Origin: Polyangiaceae bacterium
GTDB lineage: Bacteria > Myxococcota_A > Polyangia > Polyangiales > Polyangiaceae
Length of the DNA stretch: 64,000 nucleotides
Assembly: GCA_025937785.1 (NCBI GenBank)
Contig: JAICQQ010000012.1
Span: 1-64,000 of the forward strand
Direction of reading: 5' to 3'
The stretch's first letter is position 1. Every line of letters begins with the position of its first letter. Below are positions 28,210-37,540 of the stretch, one piece after another. A program made the position numbers and the translations under genes. The notes beneath the pieces are model-generated. The model did no database searches and was not told the DNA's origin. It saw nothing but the letters and a program-made list of their open reading frames with translations.

Positions 28210-28833
28210 TCACGGCGCCGGGGCGGGGCGCAGCGGCGCGGCGCTCGGGGCAGGCGGGGTGTTCGGCGCGGGCGGGGTGTTGCCCGGAGCTGCGGCGCTG
28301 CTCGCCGTCGGCGGTAGGCTGCTGGCACCGGGGGCAGGCGCCGCGCTCGGCCCGGGCGCGGCACTCCCCGCCGGCGCGGCCATGCCTTTACCGGACGCGT
28401 TGAGCAAGCGGACCAATTTCACCAAGCCGTCGATCGTCGAGTCGGGCAGATCGTGCCCGGGCATCAGCCCGCGGCCCTGCCGGATGACGGCCTTGATGTC
28501 CGCATCGCTGAGCTGGGCCTGGCGCTCGGGGTTCGTGAGATCCGGCGGGCGTGTCGCCGCAGCCTGCGATCCGTCACCACGACCGATCACCCCGTGACAG
28601 CGCACGCAGTTTTGGCGCCACCCTAGCAAAACCACCTCGCTGATGCCGTGCGCGCTCAAGGGATTCGCGGCGGGATCGGAGACATCCACCTGGTCGCGTC
28701 CGGGCTCGGAGGTGTGATCGTGATCGCTCGGCTTCCACTCGCGCAAGTCGTGAGCCTCGGATTTGCTGCAGGCAGCGCTGAGGAGACTCAGGCCCAGGAT
28801 GGCGGCGCGCGAGAGGGTCCAGCACGAAGGCAT
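28210..28833 (-). CDS. Mono-heme c-type cytochrome lipoprotein
   Basis: A 207-residue lipoprotein with lipobox LSAAC (Cys 22). The cytochrome c domain spans about 60-145: heme attachment CVRCH (76-80) and a downstream Met ligand in GRGLMPGHDLP (M124). The C-terminal 60 residues are a low-complexity Ala/Pro/Ser tail. It would carry electrons in the periplasm and needs cytochrome c maturation, to which ccmC and ccmD in this window belong. It is followed by the FHA activator gene and preceded by an OmpA-type gene on the same strand. Donor and acceptor cannot be inferred. Confidence 0.9.
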   Translation of the reverse strand: MPSCWTLSRAAILGLSLLSAACSKSEAHDLREWKPSDHDHTSEPGRDQVDVSDPAANPLSAHGISEVVLLGWRQNCVRCHGVIGRGDGSQAAATRPPDLTNPERQAQLSDADIKAVIRQGRGLMPGHDLPDSTIDGLVKLVRLLNASGKGMAAPAGSAAPGPSAAPAPGASSLPPTASSAAAPGNTPPAPNTPPAPSAAPLRPAPAP

Positions 28834-28914
28834 GCCGACCCCCATAGCACGAGCGCCGGTGCGCCGACGCAAATCGGCGGACCGGCGCTGAGGGTCCTTT
28901 CGGGCAGGCTGTGC

Positions 28915-29583
28915 TTACAGGTCGAAGACCTTGCCGCCGCCGTCCACGGGGCGACCTAGATATGGTTTGCCTCGGATCTCGGCGATGCGGAACTCGGTGC
29001 GCCGATTCTGGGCTTTGCCCGCTTCGGTCTTGTTGTCCGCGATCGGCTTCTTCTCTCCGAATCCGACGGCCAGCACGCGCTCCTTGGCGACCTCGTGGTC
29101 GACCAGCCACTTCTTGATGGCTAGGGCTCGTTCGCCCGAGAGCTTCTCGTTGTCGGCGTCGTTGCCGACGTCGTCGGTGTGCCCTTCGATGCGGAGCTTA
29201 CTGACCTGCGCATTTTCGTCGAGGAAGAGCTTGAGTTGCTCCAGCACCTCGAGCGTCTCTTTTTCGTCTTCCTTCCGGAAGGTCGCGAGACCGCTATCGA
29301 ACACGATGTTGCCCGGGATGCTGACGGCGTTGCCTTTGACCGTGGCCTTGCTCTTCTTGGGCTTGTCGTCCTTCGGCTCGGGCTTGGGTTCCTCGGCTTT
29401 CGGCTCGGGTTGGGGCTCCGGAGGCGGTGGCGGAGGGGGTGGCGGAGGCGGCGGTGGTGGTGGCGGTGGAGCACTCTGCGCGTCGCCGCTGCCGCCGACC
29501 TTCACCGAGCATCCCGAAACCGTGGGGATGACCAAGGTGGCGCACAGGAACGTGATCAATACCGGTGCTTTCTTCAACAACAT
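28915..29583 (-). CDS. OmpA-family lipoprotein with long polyproline linker
   Basis: A 222-residue lipoprotein. ATG 29583 has AGGAGG at the right distance and opens a signal peptide with VSGC (Cys 25). A run of about 17 Pro follows, then a Pro/Glu/Lys linker (40-80), and an OmpA/Pal-type peptidoglycan-binding domain (about 90-205) with NIVFDSGLATF, IEGHTDDVGND and NRRTEFRI. This anchors the outer membrane to peptidoglycan, and the Pro run could span the periplasm. A longer open frame upstream adds 19 residues and has no ribosome-binding site. Confidence 0.93.
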   Translation of the reverse strand: MLLKKAPVLITFLCATLVIPTVSGCSVKVGGSGDAQSAPPPPPPPPPPPPPPPPPEPQPEPKAEEPKPEPKDDKPKKSKATVKGNAVSIPGNIVFDSGLATFRKEDEKETLEVLEQLKLFLDENAQVSKLRIEGHTDDVGNDADNEKLSGERALAIKKWLVDHEVAKERVLAVGFGEKKPIADNKTEAGKAQNRRTEFRIAEIRGKPYLGRPVDGGGKVFDL

Positions 29584-29947
29584 CTGCCCGTATCCTCCTG
29601 GAGGTTGCCGTGGTCGAGTTTCCCGATTCGAAACATGCACCCTCGCTAGAACAGCGGTAGTCCAACTGCCGCCGCCGACGCAAGGTCTACACGTGCTCCT
29701 CCACGCGAAGCTCAGGGCGATAGACGTGGCCGCCGCCGACCTGCTTCAATGGAAAAAGCGTGTGGGACATCGTCCTCAGCTCCGGCACAGGCGGGCTTCG
29801 CCCCGGTTTTTCGCGCGGCGGCCGGCGGGCGCCCTGGTTTTTACTAGGAATGGCTGGCCGGCCTGGGTTGTGATCACTGCCGACAACGGGGGCGCGGTCG
29901 AGGTCGTTTTGGCCGCCCATCCGCGACGGCCGTGCTAGTCCCCGCGC
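29584..29947. other. Divergent intergenic region before dnaE
   Basis: A 364-bp gap separates the divergent OmpA-like and dnaE genes. Apart from a short GC stem with a TTCG loop and T5 tract near 29792-29811, whose role is unclear, nothing coding is supported. Promoters for both genes must lie here, but no clear -35/-10 pair was identified. Confidence 0.5.
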
Positions 29948-32900
29948 GTGGCAGTCGAGTTCGTTCACCTCCACGTCCACACGCAGTTCTCTTTCCTGAT
30001 CGGTACGATCAAGATCAACGAGCTCGCCGGGCGCGCCCGGAAGTTGAACATGCCGGCGGTCGCGATGACCGACCACCACAACATGTTCGGTGCCATCCGG
30101 CACTACAACAATTGTAAGAAGGCCGGCGTACGTCCCATCCTCGGCAGTGAGGTCAACATTGCCATGCCCTCGGGTGGCATCGCCCACCTCGTGCTGCTCG
30201 CGGCCAACAACGAGGGCTACCAGAATCTGATTCGGATCGTGTCGCGCGGCTATACCAACGCGGCGTCGGACGCAGGCCCCTGTGTCATGTTCGACGAGAT
30301 CGCCCAGCGGCCCAAAGGGCTCGTCGCGCTCACCGGATGCATGGGAGGCACCGTGCCGCAGCAAGTGCTCGAGCAGGGAGAAACCCGCGCGCGGCCCGCG
30401 CTCGCCGAGCTCCGCGACACCTTCGAACCGGGCCACCTGTTCGTCGAGCTGCAAGATCACGGGCTGCCCGAACAACCCGTATTGAACGGCATTCTGGAAT
30501 CTGCTGCGCGGGATCTCGGGCTGCCGCTCGTGGCCACCAACGACGTGCATTTCATGTCGAAGGACGACGGCCAAGCCCAGCTCTACCTGGACTGCGTGCG
30601 GCTCGGACGCACCTACGCTGAAGCGCTCCCCGGGCACCACGGCTCGTTCGAGATGTACTTGAAGAGCCCCGCCGAGATGGCCACGGTGTTCCCCGATCAT
30701 CCGGAGGCACTCAAGCACACGCTGCTCGTGGCCGAGATGTGTTCGGGCCTGGAACTCAAGCTGGGCACACCCATGCTGCCCCAGTTTCCGGTCCCCGAAG
30801 GGCATGACGTCAACAGCTACTTCCGTCACGTCGCCCAGGCGGGGCTGGAAGCGCGCTTCGCCGAGTTCCGCCAGGCCGGCAAGAGCGTGAACGAGGGCGA
30901 GTACCGACAGCGCCTGCACCTCGAGCTCGACGTGATCGTCGGCATGCAGTACCCGGGTTACTTCCTGATCGTCTGGGACTTCATCCGGGAAGCCAAACAC
31001 CGGGGCATCCCCGTCGGGCCAGGCCGTGGGTCAGGAGCGGGTTCGCTGGTTGCCTATTCGATGGGCATCACCGAGATCGATCCGCTGCCCTACAACCTGC
31101 TGTTCGAGCGGTTCCTGAACCCCGAGCGCGTCAGCATGCCGGACTTCGACGTCGACTTCTGCATGTCGCGCCGCGACGAGGTGATCGAGTACGTGGCCTC
31201 GAAGTACGGTGCCGAGAGCGTCGGTCAGATCGCCACGTTCCAGAATCTGAAGGCCCGGAGCGTCATCAAAGACGTGGCTCGTGCCATGGGTATCGCGGCT
31301 CCAGAGGCCCAGCGCATCGCCAGCCTGGTGCCCGAAAAGGGCCAGGGCAAGATGTATACGATCGACGAAGCCCTGGGCGTCGAACCCAAGCTCAAGAGCC
31401 AGTACGACTCTGACGAGCGCGTGAAAGAGCTCATCGATCAGAGCAAGAAGCTCGAAGAACTGACGCGGCACGCGGGCATGCACGCCGCAGGCGTGGTGAT
31501 CAGCGACGGTCCGCTCGACGCGCACGTGCCTTGCTTCGTCAGCGAGAAGACCATCGTCACGCAGTACGACAAGGACGACGTCGAGCTCGCGGGCCTGGTT
31601 AAGTTCGACTTCCTGGGCCTGAAGACGCTGACGGTCATCGATATCGCGCAACGCCTGGTGAACGCGCGTCCCGACCGCCGCGGCCGCCCGATCGACATCA
31701 CCAAGATCGCGCTCGACGACGCGGGCACCTATCAGCTGATCTCGTCGGGCGACACCACCGGCGTTTTCCAGCTGGAATCGTCGGGCATGCAGCAGCTGCT
31801 TCGCGGCCTGAAGCCGGATCGATTCGAGGACATCGTGGCGGCGGTCGCCCTGTACCGTCCGGGTCCGCTCGGGACGGGCATGATCGACGACTTCATCGGT
31901 GGCAAGCACGGGCGCAAGCCGATCCGCAAGCTGCACGAGCTGGTCGACGACGTGCTCAAGCCCACGTACGGGGTGCCGGTGTACCAGGAGCAAGTCATGC
32001 AGATCGCGCAGCGTCTGGCGGGGTACTCGCTGGGCGGCGCCGACTTGCTCCGCCGCGCCATGGGCAAGAAGAAGGCCGAAGAGATGGCGAAGCAGAAGCA
32101 AGCCTTCGTCGAAGGCGCGCGGAAGAACGGCGTCGATCCAGCGCAGGCCGAGGCCATCTTTCAGGAGGTAGAAGGCTTTGCGTCGTACGGCTTCAACAAG
32201 AGCCACTCGGCCGCCTACGCGCTGATCACGTATCAGACCACGTTCTTGAAACGGCATTACCCCACCGAGTTCTTCGCCGCCACGCTCACCGCGGACAAGG
32301 ACAAGATCGAGAAGGTCGTGCGCACGATCGCCGAGGCACGCGCCTGGGGTGTCAGCGTGTTGCCCCCAGACATCAACATGAGCGAGACGGACTTCACCGT
32401 CGTGTACGCGAATCCGGCGGGCGACGGCGCCCCGCGGGGACCTGGCAAGCTCCGGGACCGCTACGGTCCGCAGATCCGCTTCGGCCTCGGCGCCGTGCGT
32501 GGCGTGGGCAGCGCGGCGCTCGAGAGCATGTTCGAAGTGCGGCGCGAAGGCGGCGTCTTCTCGGATCTTTTCGATTTCGCTTCGCGCGTCGATGCCAAGC
32601 GCTTGAACAAGGGGGTGCTCGAGTCGCTGGTGCAGTGTGGAGCCTTCGACTCCGCGTTGAACGAGATGGGCGTGAGCCGCGCCCGTGCTTTCGCGGCGCT
32701 CGACCGCGCGCTCGAGCGCTCGCGGGCAGCGAGCCGCGATCGTGCCCGCGGGCAGACGACCCTGTTCGGTATGTTCGAGCAAGCTGCGCAGCAGTCCGGC
32801 GCGCCGCAGAGCACGAGTGGTGACGAGTACCCGCCGGCGGAGGAATGGGATCGCCTCGAGCTTCTGCGCCGCGAAAAAGCCGCGCTGGGTTGTTACGTGT

Positions 32901-33508
32901 CCGGCCACCCGCTGTTTCGTTACGGCGACAAGCTCGCGCGCCTGGGTGCGTTGGCCACCGTGAAGGTTTCGGGGGAACAACCGTGGAGTGGCGTGAGCGT
33001 GACCGGCATGGTCGAGAATTATCAGGAGCGGTTGTTCAAGGGAGGCAGCGGGGGCAAGGCCGCGTTCTTCGAGATCGAGGACGTCTACGGTCGCCTGAAG
33101 GCGAAGCTCCGCGGCGACCGTATCGAGACCTACGGTCACCTGTTGAAGAGCGGCGAACCCGTGCTGGTGTCAGGAAAAGTGAGCTTTCCGATGACCGACG
33201 AGCCCGACGAGGAGCGGGAGGCGACTCTGCTCGTCGACAGTGTACAGCCGCTGGCGGATGCCGTGCTGCGAGCCACGCGCTCGGTCTCGATCCGTCTCAG
33301 GGCCGAACGTACGCAAAAGGCCGACCTGCGCCGCCTGAAGGAGCTACTGGTCGAATCGCCCGGTCCCTGTCCCGTCGAACTCGTGCTGGAACTCCCGGGC
33401 GGTGCCGAGGCCGTGCTCGACCTGGTGGGCACGCGCGTGACACCCAGCGACAGCGTGCTCGGCGGACTAGAACGTCTGTTCGGCGACACCGTCGCAGAGC
33501 TGCGCTGA
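29948..33508 (+). CDS. dnaE: DNA polymerase III alpha subunit
   Basis: A 1186-residue replicative polymerase subunit. It starts at GTG 29948 with the PHP domain (HLHVHTQFSF at 8-17, TDHHNMFG around 42-49). The polymerase catalytic motif PDFDVDF is at 398-404, with D401 and D403 at the same positions as in E. coli. Further signatures: GPGRGSGAGSLVAY, FLNPERVSMPDFD, the FNKSHSAAYALITYQTTFLKRHYP block, and a C-terminal OB-fold (WSGVSVTGMVENYQERL). Length is close to the family norm. It stands alone, with no accessory replication genes next to it, as is typical. Confidence 0.98.
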   Translation: MAVEFVHLHVHTQFSFLIGTIKINELAGRARKLNMPAVAMTDHHNMFGAIRHYNNCKKAGVRPILGSEVNIAMPSGGIAHLVLLAANNEGYQNLIRIVSRGYTNAASDAGPCVMFDEIAQRPKGLVALTGCMGGTVPQQVLEQGETRARPALAELRDTFEPGHLFVELQDHGLPEQPVLNGILESAARDLGLPLVATNDVHFMSKDDGQAQLYLDCVRLGRTYAEALPGHHGSFEMYLKSPAEMATVFPDHPEALKHTLLVAEMCSGLELKLGTPMLPQFPVPEGHDVNSYFRHVAQAGLEARFAEFRQAGKSVNEGEYRQRLHLELDVIVGMQYPGYFLIVWDFIREAKHRGIPVGPGRGSGAGSLVAYSMGITEIDPLPYNLLFERFLNPERVSMPDFDVDFCMSRRDEVIEYVASKYGAESVGQIATFQNLKARSVIKDVARAMGIAAPEAQRIASLVPEKGQGKMYTIDEALGVEPKLKSQYDSDERVKELIDQSKKLEELTRHAGMHAAGVVISDGPLDAHVPCFVSEKTIVTQYDKDDVELAGLVKFDFLGLKTLTVIDIAQRLVNARPDRRGRPIDITKIALDDAGTYQLISSGDTTGVFQLESSGMQQLLRGLKPDRFEDIVAAVALYRPGPLGTGMIDDFIGGKHGRKPIRKLHELVDDVLKPTYGVPVYQEQVMQIAQRLAGYSLGGADLLRRAMGKKKAEEMAKQKQAFVEGARKNGVDPAQAEAIFQEVEGFASYGFNKSHSAAYALITYQTTFLKRHYPTEFFAATLTADKDKIEKVVRTIAEARAWGVSVLPPDINMSETDFTVVYANPAGDGAPRGPGKLRDRYGPQIRFGLGAVRGVGSAALESMFEVRREGGVFSDLFDFASRVDAKRLNKGVLESLVQCGAFDSALNEMGVSRARAFAALDRALERSRAASRDRARGQTTLFGMFEQAAQQSGAPQSTSGDEYPPAEEWDRLELLRREKAALGCYVSGHPLFRYGDKLARLGALATVKVSGEQPWSGVSVTGMVENYQERLFKGGSGGKAAFFEIEDVYGRLKAKLRGDRIETYGHLLKSGEPVLVSGKVSFPMTDEPDEEREATLLVDSVQPLADAVLRATRSVSIRLRAERTQKADLRRLKELLVESPGPCPVELVLELPGGAEAVLDLVGTRVTPSDSVLGGLERLFGDTVAELR

Positions 33509-33603
33509 CGCTTCGCTAAGTCGTCTTGGAACGGACGCAGCAGCGGCCGACGCGAAGGTGTCTCTCGAGGGCGTTTTGGGTTAGATTCGTGGTGAGGGAC
33601 TGG

Positions 33604-34863
33604 ATGCAGAACCCGCGCGATGAGTTGATCCGAATCGACAAGAGCGGTCAGGCGCACCCAATAGGAGTGGTCGCCAGTCAGCGCATGCGCGCGCGCGAGG
33701 GCACCTACCGCTTGTTGCCGGGGCCGACCCACGTCGTGTTCATGCGCTACACCGGGGAAGATGGGCTGCGCGACGTGGGCGATGGCGAGGTCGTACGGCT
33801 CGCGGGAGAAATCACCGCGCCGGGCATGATGTGCGATGTGCTGGCGCTCGTCGCCCAAGCCTCCTGGCGCGGCGAGCTCTGCGTGATGGATCGCAGTTCG
33901 CGCCGTTCGATCTTTTTCGATCAAGGGAACATCGTCGGCGTACAGACGTCGATCGATTCGGAACGGCTAGGGGCCGTGCTCTACCGTTACGGGGCGCTGA
34001 CCGAAGAGCAGCACGAACGGGTACTCGAGCAGGTGTCCATGGGCAAGCGCGTGGGCGAATCCGCCATCGAGCTCGGGTTCCTGACGCAAAGCGCCGTGTT
34101 CAATTACATCCGCCGGCAAGCCGAAGAGGTGGTGTTCGCGACGCTGACCGTGGGGGACGGCACCTTTTACTTTCTCGACGGGTTCGACGAGGCGAAGCTC
34201 GTCTCGCAACAGGTGATCAGCGCCAACGCTCTGTTGATGGACGGCGTCACGCGTATGGATGAAATGCGCTACTTTCGCCAGCGCATCCCGAGCGCCGACC
34301 ACGTGCCCTATCGGTTGGAAGAGCAGCGCGCCGTGTCCAGCGAGTTCGAAAAGGTGTACGGCGCCGTCGACGGGCGCGCGTCCATCGAAGCCATCGGCCG
34401 CTACACCGGTCTAGGTGAGTTCGAGACTACGAAGCAGCTCTACGCGCTGATCCAATCCAAGCACGTAGCCCTGCGACCGCCGCGCACCGAAGGCGGGCCC
34501 GCTGCCCTCGTCGCCACCGCCAACGACGTGCTCGCCGCGCTCTTCGCCCACATGCGCCAGGCCGGCAAGCGCGACGAGTTCGTCCACAGCATGAGCGCCT
34601 TTGCCGTCGGCGCAGGCGTCTACGACATCCTGTTTCGCAACGCCGGACCCGACGAGCACGGCCGCCTCGAGCCGCAAGTCGTCGCCGAAAACGCCGTCAT
34701 CGTCGCGGCGGGCGCCGACCCCGAGACCATCCTCAAGCAGATGCTCCACGACTACGTCAGCTTCGCGCTCTTCAGCGCCGGAGCCACCCTGGGCCGGGCC
34801 GCGGAGGCCAACCTCGGTCGCGAGCTCGCTGAAGCCGTCGCGAGCCTGCGCCCCCACCGCTGA
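33604..34863 (+). CDS. DUF4388 domain protein
   Basis: A 419-residue cytoplasmic protein from ATG 33604. Residues about 60-160 form the DUF4388 domain (ITAPGMMCDVLALVAQASWRGELCVMDRSSRRSIFFDQGNIVGVQTS), which is frequent in myxobacteria and often found with response regulators or GAF/PATAN modules. Here no receiver domain precedes it; a central domain (ERLGAVLYRYGALTEEQHERVLEQVSMGKRVGESAIELGFLT and onward) resembles the PilB/GspE N-terminal-like helical repeat, and the rest is alpha-helical. It follows dnaE on the same strand with about 95 bp between. Role unknown, likely signalling. Confidence 0.82.
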   Translation: MQNPRDELIRIDKSGQAHPIGVVASQRMRAREGTYRLLPGPTHVVFMRYTGEDGLRDVGDGEVVRLAGEITAPGMMCDVLALVAQASWRGELCVMDRSSRRSIFFDQGNIVGVQTSIDSERLGAVLYRYGALTEEQHERVLEQVSMGKRVGESAIELGFLTQSAVFNYIRRQAEEVVFATLTVGDGTFYFLDGFDEAKLVSQQVISANALLMDGVTRMDEMRYFRQRIPSADHVPYRLEEQRAVSSEFEKVYGAVDGRASIEAIGRYTGLGEFETTKQLYALIQSKHVALRPPRTEGGPAALVATANDVLAALFAHMRQAGKRDEFVHSMSAFAVGAGVYDILFRNAGPDEHGRLEPQVVAENAVIVAAGADPETILKQMLHDYVSFALFSAGATLGRAAEANLGRELAEAVASLRPHR

Positions 34864-35004
34864 CCCAGCGGGCATCGGCGGGTCAGCCCGGAATCAGCTG
34901 GTTCCGCCTCCCGCCAGACCCCGGGGCCTGCCCGCCCGATTTCCATCGACAAACGTGCTGGAACAGCTCGCGGTTTCGCGCTAGACAGCGCCTTCCGATT
35001 CACC

Positions 35005-35081
35005 GGGTCGATAGCTCAGTCGGTTAGAGCAGTGGATTTTTAATCCATTGGTCCAGGGTTCGAGTCCCTGTCGACCCACCA
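35005..35081 (+). tRNA. tRNA-Lys (TTT)
   Basis: A complete cloverleaf with acceptor GGGTCGA pairing with TCGACCC, anticodon loop TTTTTAA giving anticodon TTT, a normal T-arm GGTTCGAGTCC, discriminator A and an encoded CCA end (35079-35081). Confidence 0.97.
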
Positions 35082-35097
35082 TCTGGAGGGGGTAGGG

Positions 35098-35113
35098 GCG
35101 CCCGAAAGGGCGC
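35098..35113 (+). terminator. GC-rich hairpin after tRNA-Lys
   Basis: GCGCCC, GAAA loop, GGGCGC: a perfect 6-bp stem with a GNRA tetraloop beginning 17 bases after the tRNA. No clear T-tract follows, so it is a probable processing or termination hairpin rather than a textbook terminator. Confidence 0.5.
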
Positions 35114-35176
35114 GGGTTGCGGCCCGGTCATGGGGTCCCGCTTGCCCGGTGAAAGTATTCAAGTAACTCTTGGTCG

Positions 35177-37315
35177 GTGGGAAGATTTCGTGGGCATCGT
35201 GGGCACCACTCGAGGGCTCGAAAGTGTCGCGGTCTATTCTGGCTAGTCGTCGGCGTCACTGCCACGAGCTTTGCTGGAGCCTGCGGCGGGGCGACCAGCG
35301 AGAAGGAGCCGACCCATCTCGGCGGGTGGTGCCTGCTCGACTCGGATTGCAAAGATCCGTACTCGTGCACATTTCAGCGCTGTCACGCAGAATGCGCTAA
35401 GACGCGCGACTGCCCAGAGGGTCAGCGCTGCGTGCTGACCGGTGGCGACTTGAATGTCTGTCAGCTGGAGGCAGAAACCTCGTGCACCGAAGACAGCGAC
35501 TGCCAGGGAGAGCAGCGCTGCGGTGCCGATGCCGAATGCCGCGACGTCTGCGCCACGGCCAAGGATTGCGTCGCGGACCAGGTGTGTGCCGGCGACGGAT
35601 CGTGCGCCGAAAAGGACGAGGTGGACGCAGACGGCAACCTGCCGATCGTTAGTGGTGGCGCGGGCGGTACTGGTGGTAGCGGCGGCACTGGCGGTAGCGG
35701 CGGCACTGGCATCGGTGGGGCTGACAGCAGCGGCGGTACCACCACGACTGGTGGCACGGCAGCCGGTGGCAGCAGCGGGACCAGCACCACGGGTACTGGC
35801 GAGCCCGAGTGCGGAAACGGAGTCCTCGACGAGGGTGAGGAATGCGATGACGGCGGCGCTCAGGCGGGCGACGGCTGCAACGCGGACTGCGAAGTAGAGG
35901 CGGGTTGGTCGTGCGACGGCGTCGCGTCGCCGACCTGCGAAGACGTCGACGAGTGCTCCGATGGCACCGCGCAATGCCACCCCCAGGCTTTCTGCATCAA
36001 CGCCGACGGCGGCTACGAGTGCGAGTGCCACGCGAGTTTCGTCGGTGATGGCTTCGACTGCGAAGACCCGTGCACGGCTGACCCAGCGAGCTGCAGCTTG
36101 CCGGTCGTGCAAGTCGTCACCGGCTACGAACACACGTGTGCGCTACTCGAATCCGGTAATGTGCGCTGCTGGGGCAATGCCCAGCACGGCCAGCTTGGCT
36201 ACGGCAATACCGACGTGATTGGTGATGACGAACTGCCGACCCAAGACGTGAGCGCCGCCGGTACGGTGGTCCAGCTGGCTGCTGGTAGCTACCACACTTG
36301 CGCGCTCTTGGACACGGGCAAGGTGCGCTGCTGGGGCTACGGCGAGTACGGGCAGCTCGGCTACGGTAACACGAACAACATCGGCGACGACGAGTTGCCC
36401 GCCGACGCCGGCGATGTAGATGTCGGCGGCGTCGTGCAGCAGATCGCAGCCGGCGGCATGTGCACCTGCGCCCTGTTGAACAATGGTGCCGTCCGTTGCT
36501 GGGGAAATGGAGTGGCCGGCGCGCTTGGCTACGGCAACGTGGAGAACATTGGCGACACCGAGACACCCGCTGAGGCTGGCGACGTAGAACTAGGCGGCAC
36601 GGCGATTCAGATTTCCACCGGCGGCGACCACACCTGCGCCGTCCTGACGGGCGGCGCACTCAAGTGCTGGGGCCTCTCAGGCCGCGGCCGCCTGGGCTAC
36701 GGCAACGATGACGACATCGGCGACAACGAGACACCCGCAGCCGTCGGCGAGATCGACGTGGGGGGCGAAGTGGCAGAGGTATCCGCCGGCGGCTCCAGTC
36801 AGACCTGCGCGCTGCTCACGACAGGAGGGGTTCGCTGCTGGGGTGGGGGGGGCTACGGGGCGCTGGGCTACGGGAACACCAACGACATCGGAGACGACGA
36901 GACGCCGGCCTCCGTCGGCGATGTACCGATCGGAGCTACTGTTTCGGCGATTTCGTCCGGGAGTTCCGTTACCTGCGCAGTACTCTCGGATGGCGGCCTG
37001 GTATGCTGGGGGGGGGACATTCACGGTCTGCTGGGTACCGGCAACGTCGATGACTATACTCAAGAGGTCCCCAACCACGGGCCACAAGTGTGGATCGGGG
37101 ATGACGAAACACCGGACACGGTCGATCCGATCGTGTTGGGGAGCCCGGCCGAAGCCGTCGATATCGGCAGCAAGCACGTCTGCGCTCTCACGACGTCCGG
37201 CTATGTCCGCTGCTGGGGCAACAACGACAACGGGCTCCTCGGCCTCGGCCATTCTTCAGATGACATCGGCGACGACGAAGACCCAACCGCGTTGAGTCCC
37301 GTGAAGCTCTTCTGA
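35177..37315 (+). CDS. RCC1-repeat lipoprotein with Cys-rich, DUF4215 and EGF-like modules
   Basis: A 712-residue outer-surface protein starting at GTG 35177, with lipobox FAGAC (Cys 36). Modules in order: Cys-rich region (48-145), Gly/Ser/Thr linker (158-208), Myxococcus-type Cys-rich repeat GNGVLDEGEECDD ... GDGCNADCEVEAGWSC (213-246), a calcium-binding EGF-like unit DVDECSDGTAQC ... CECHASFVGDGFDC (257-295), and seven RCC1-type repeats (about 315-705), each with H/QTCALL..G.V.CWG......LGYGN. Seven repeats close a full RCC1 beta-propeller. Such propellers bind partners or ligands; here the target is unknown. It is followed by two similar lipoproteins. Confidence 0.92.
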   Translation: MGRFRGHRGHHSRARKCRGLFWLVVGVTATSFAGACGGATSEKEPTHLGGWCLLDSDCKDPYSCTFQRCHAECAKTRDCPEGQRCVLTGGDLNVCQLEAETSCTEDSDCQGEQRCGADAECRDVCATAKDCVADQVCAGDGSCAEKDEVDADGNLPIVSGGAGGTGGSGGTGGSGGTGIGGADSSGGTTTTGGTAAGGSSGTSTTGTGEPECGNGVLDEGEECDDGGAQAGDGCNADCEVEAGWSCDGVASPTCEDVDECSDGTAQCHPQAFCINADGGYECECHASFVGDGFDCEDPCTADPASCSLPVVQVVTGYEHTCALLESGNVRCWGNAQHGQLGYGNTDVIGDDELPTQDVSAAGTVVQLAAGSYHTCALLDTGKVRCWGYGEYGQLGYGNTNNIGDDELPADAGDVDVGGVVQQIAAGGMCTCALLNNGAVRCWGNGVAGALGYGNVENIGDTETPAEAGDVELGGTAIQISTGGDHTCAVLTGGALKCWGLSGRGRLGYGNDDDIGDNETPAAVGEIDVGGEVAEVSAGGSSQTCALLTTGGVRCWGGGGYGALGYGNTNDIGDDETPASVGDVPIGATVSAISSGSSVTCAVLSDGGLVCWGGDIHGLLGTGNVDDYTQEVPNHGPQVWIGDDETPDTVDPIVLGSPAEAVDIGSKHVCALTTSGYVRCWGNNDNGLLGLGHSSDDIGDDEDPTALSPVKLF

Positions 37316-37540
37316 GTTCGCCGACCACGCCCCGGGCCAGCGGACATTGCGCCGAGAAAGGTGCGAGAAGCGGGAGCGGCGGTGGTCAAAGTTCTCAGTT
37401 TTGGGGGAAGATTCCGCTCGCTAGCACGAAAAGGGTGTGTTTTCCGGCGATTGCGGCTTGCGCTCCGGCAGGCGCCCGGTAAGCCTATCAGGACCTAATT
37501 ACGTCCGGCCGCGTCCGGGCGTTGCTTCCGGAGGCAGAGC

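Noticed and set aside
29687-31000. 437-codon minus-strand frame at the 5' end of dnaE
   Set aside because: It overlaps the PHP domain of dnaE and runs through the intergenic region with no start signal or family features.
31031-33139. 700-codon minus-strand open frame opposite dnaE
   Set aside because: Shadow of a conserved gene at high GC; its product is rich in Leu/Arg/His without domains.
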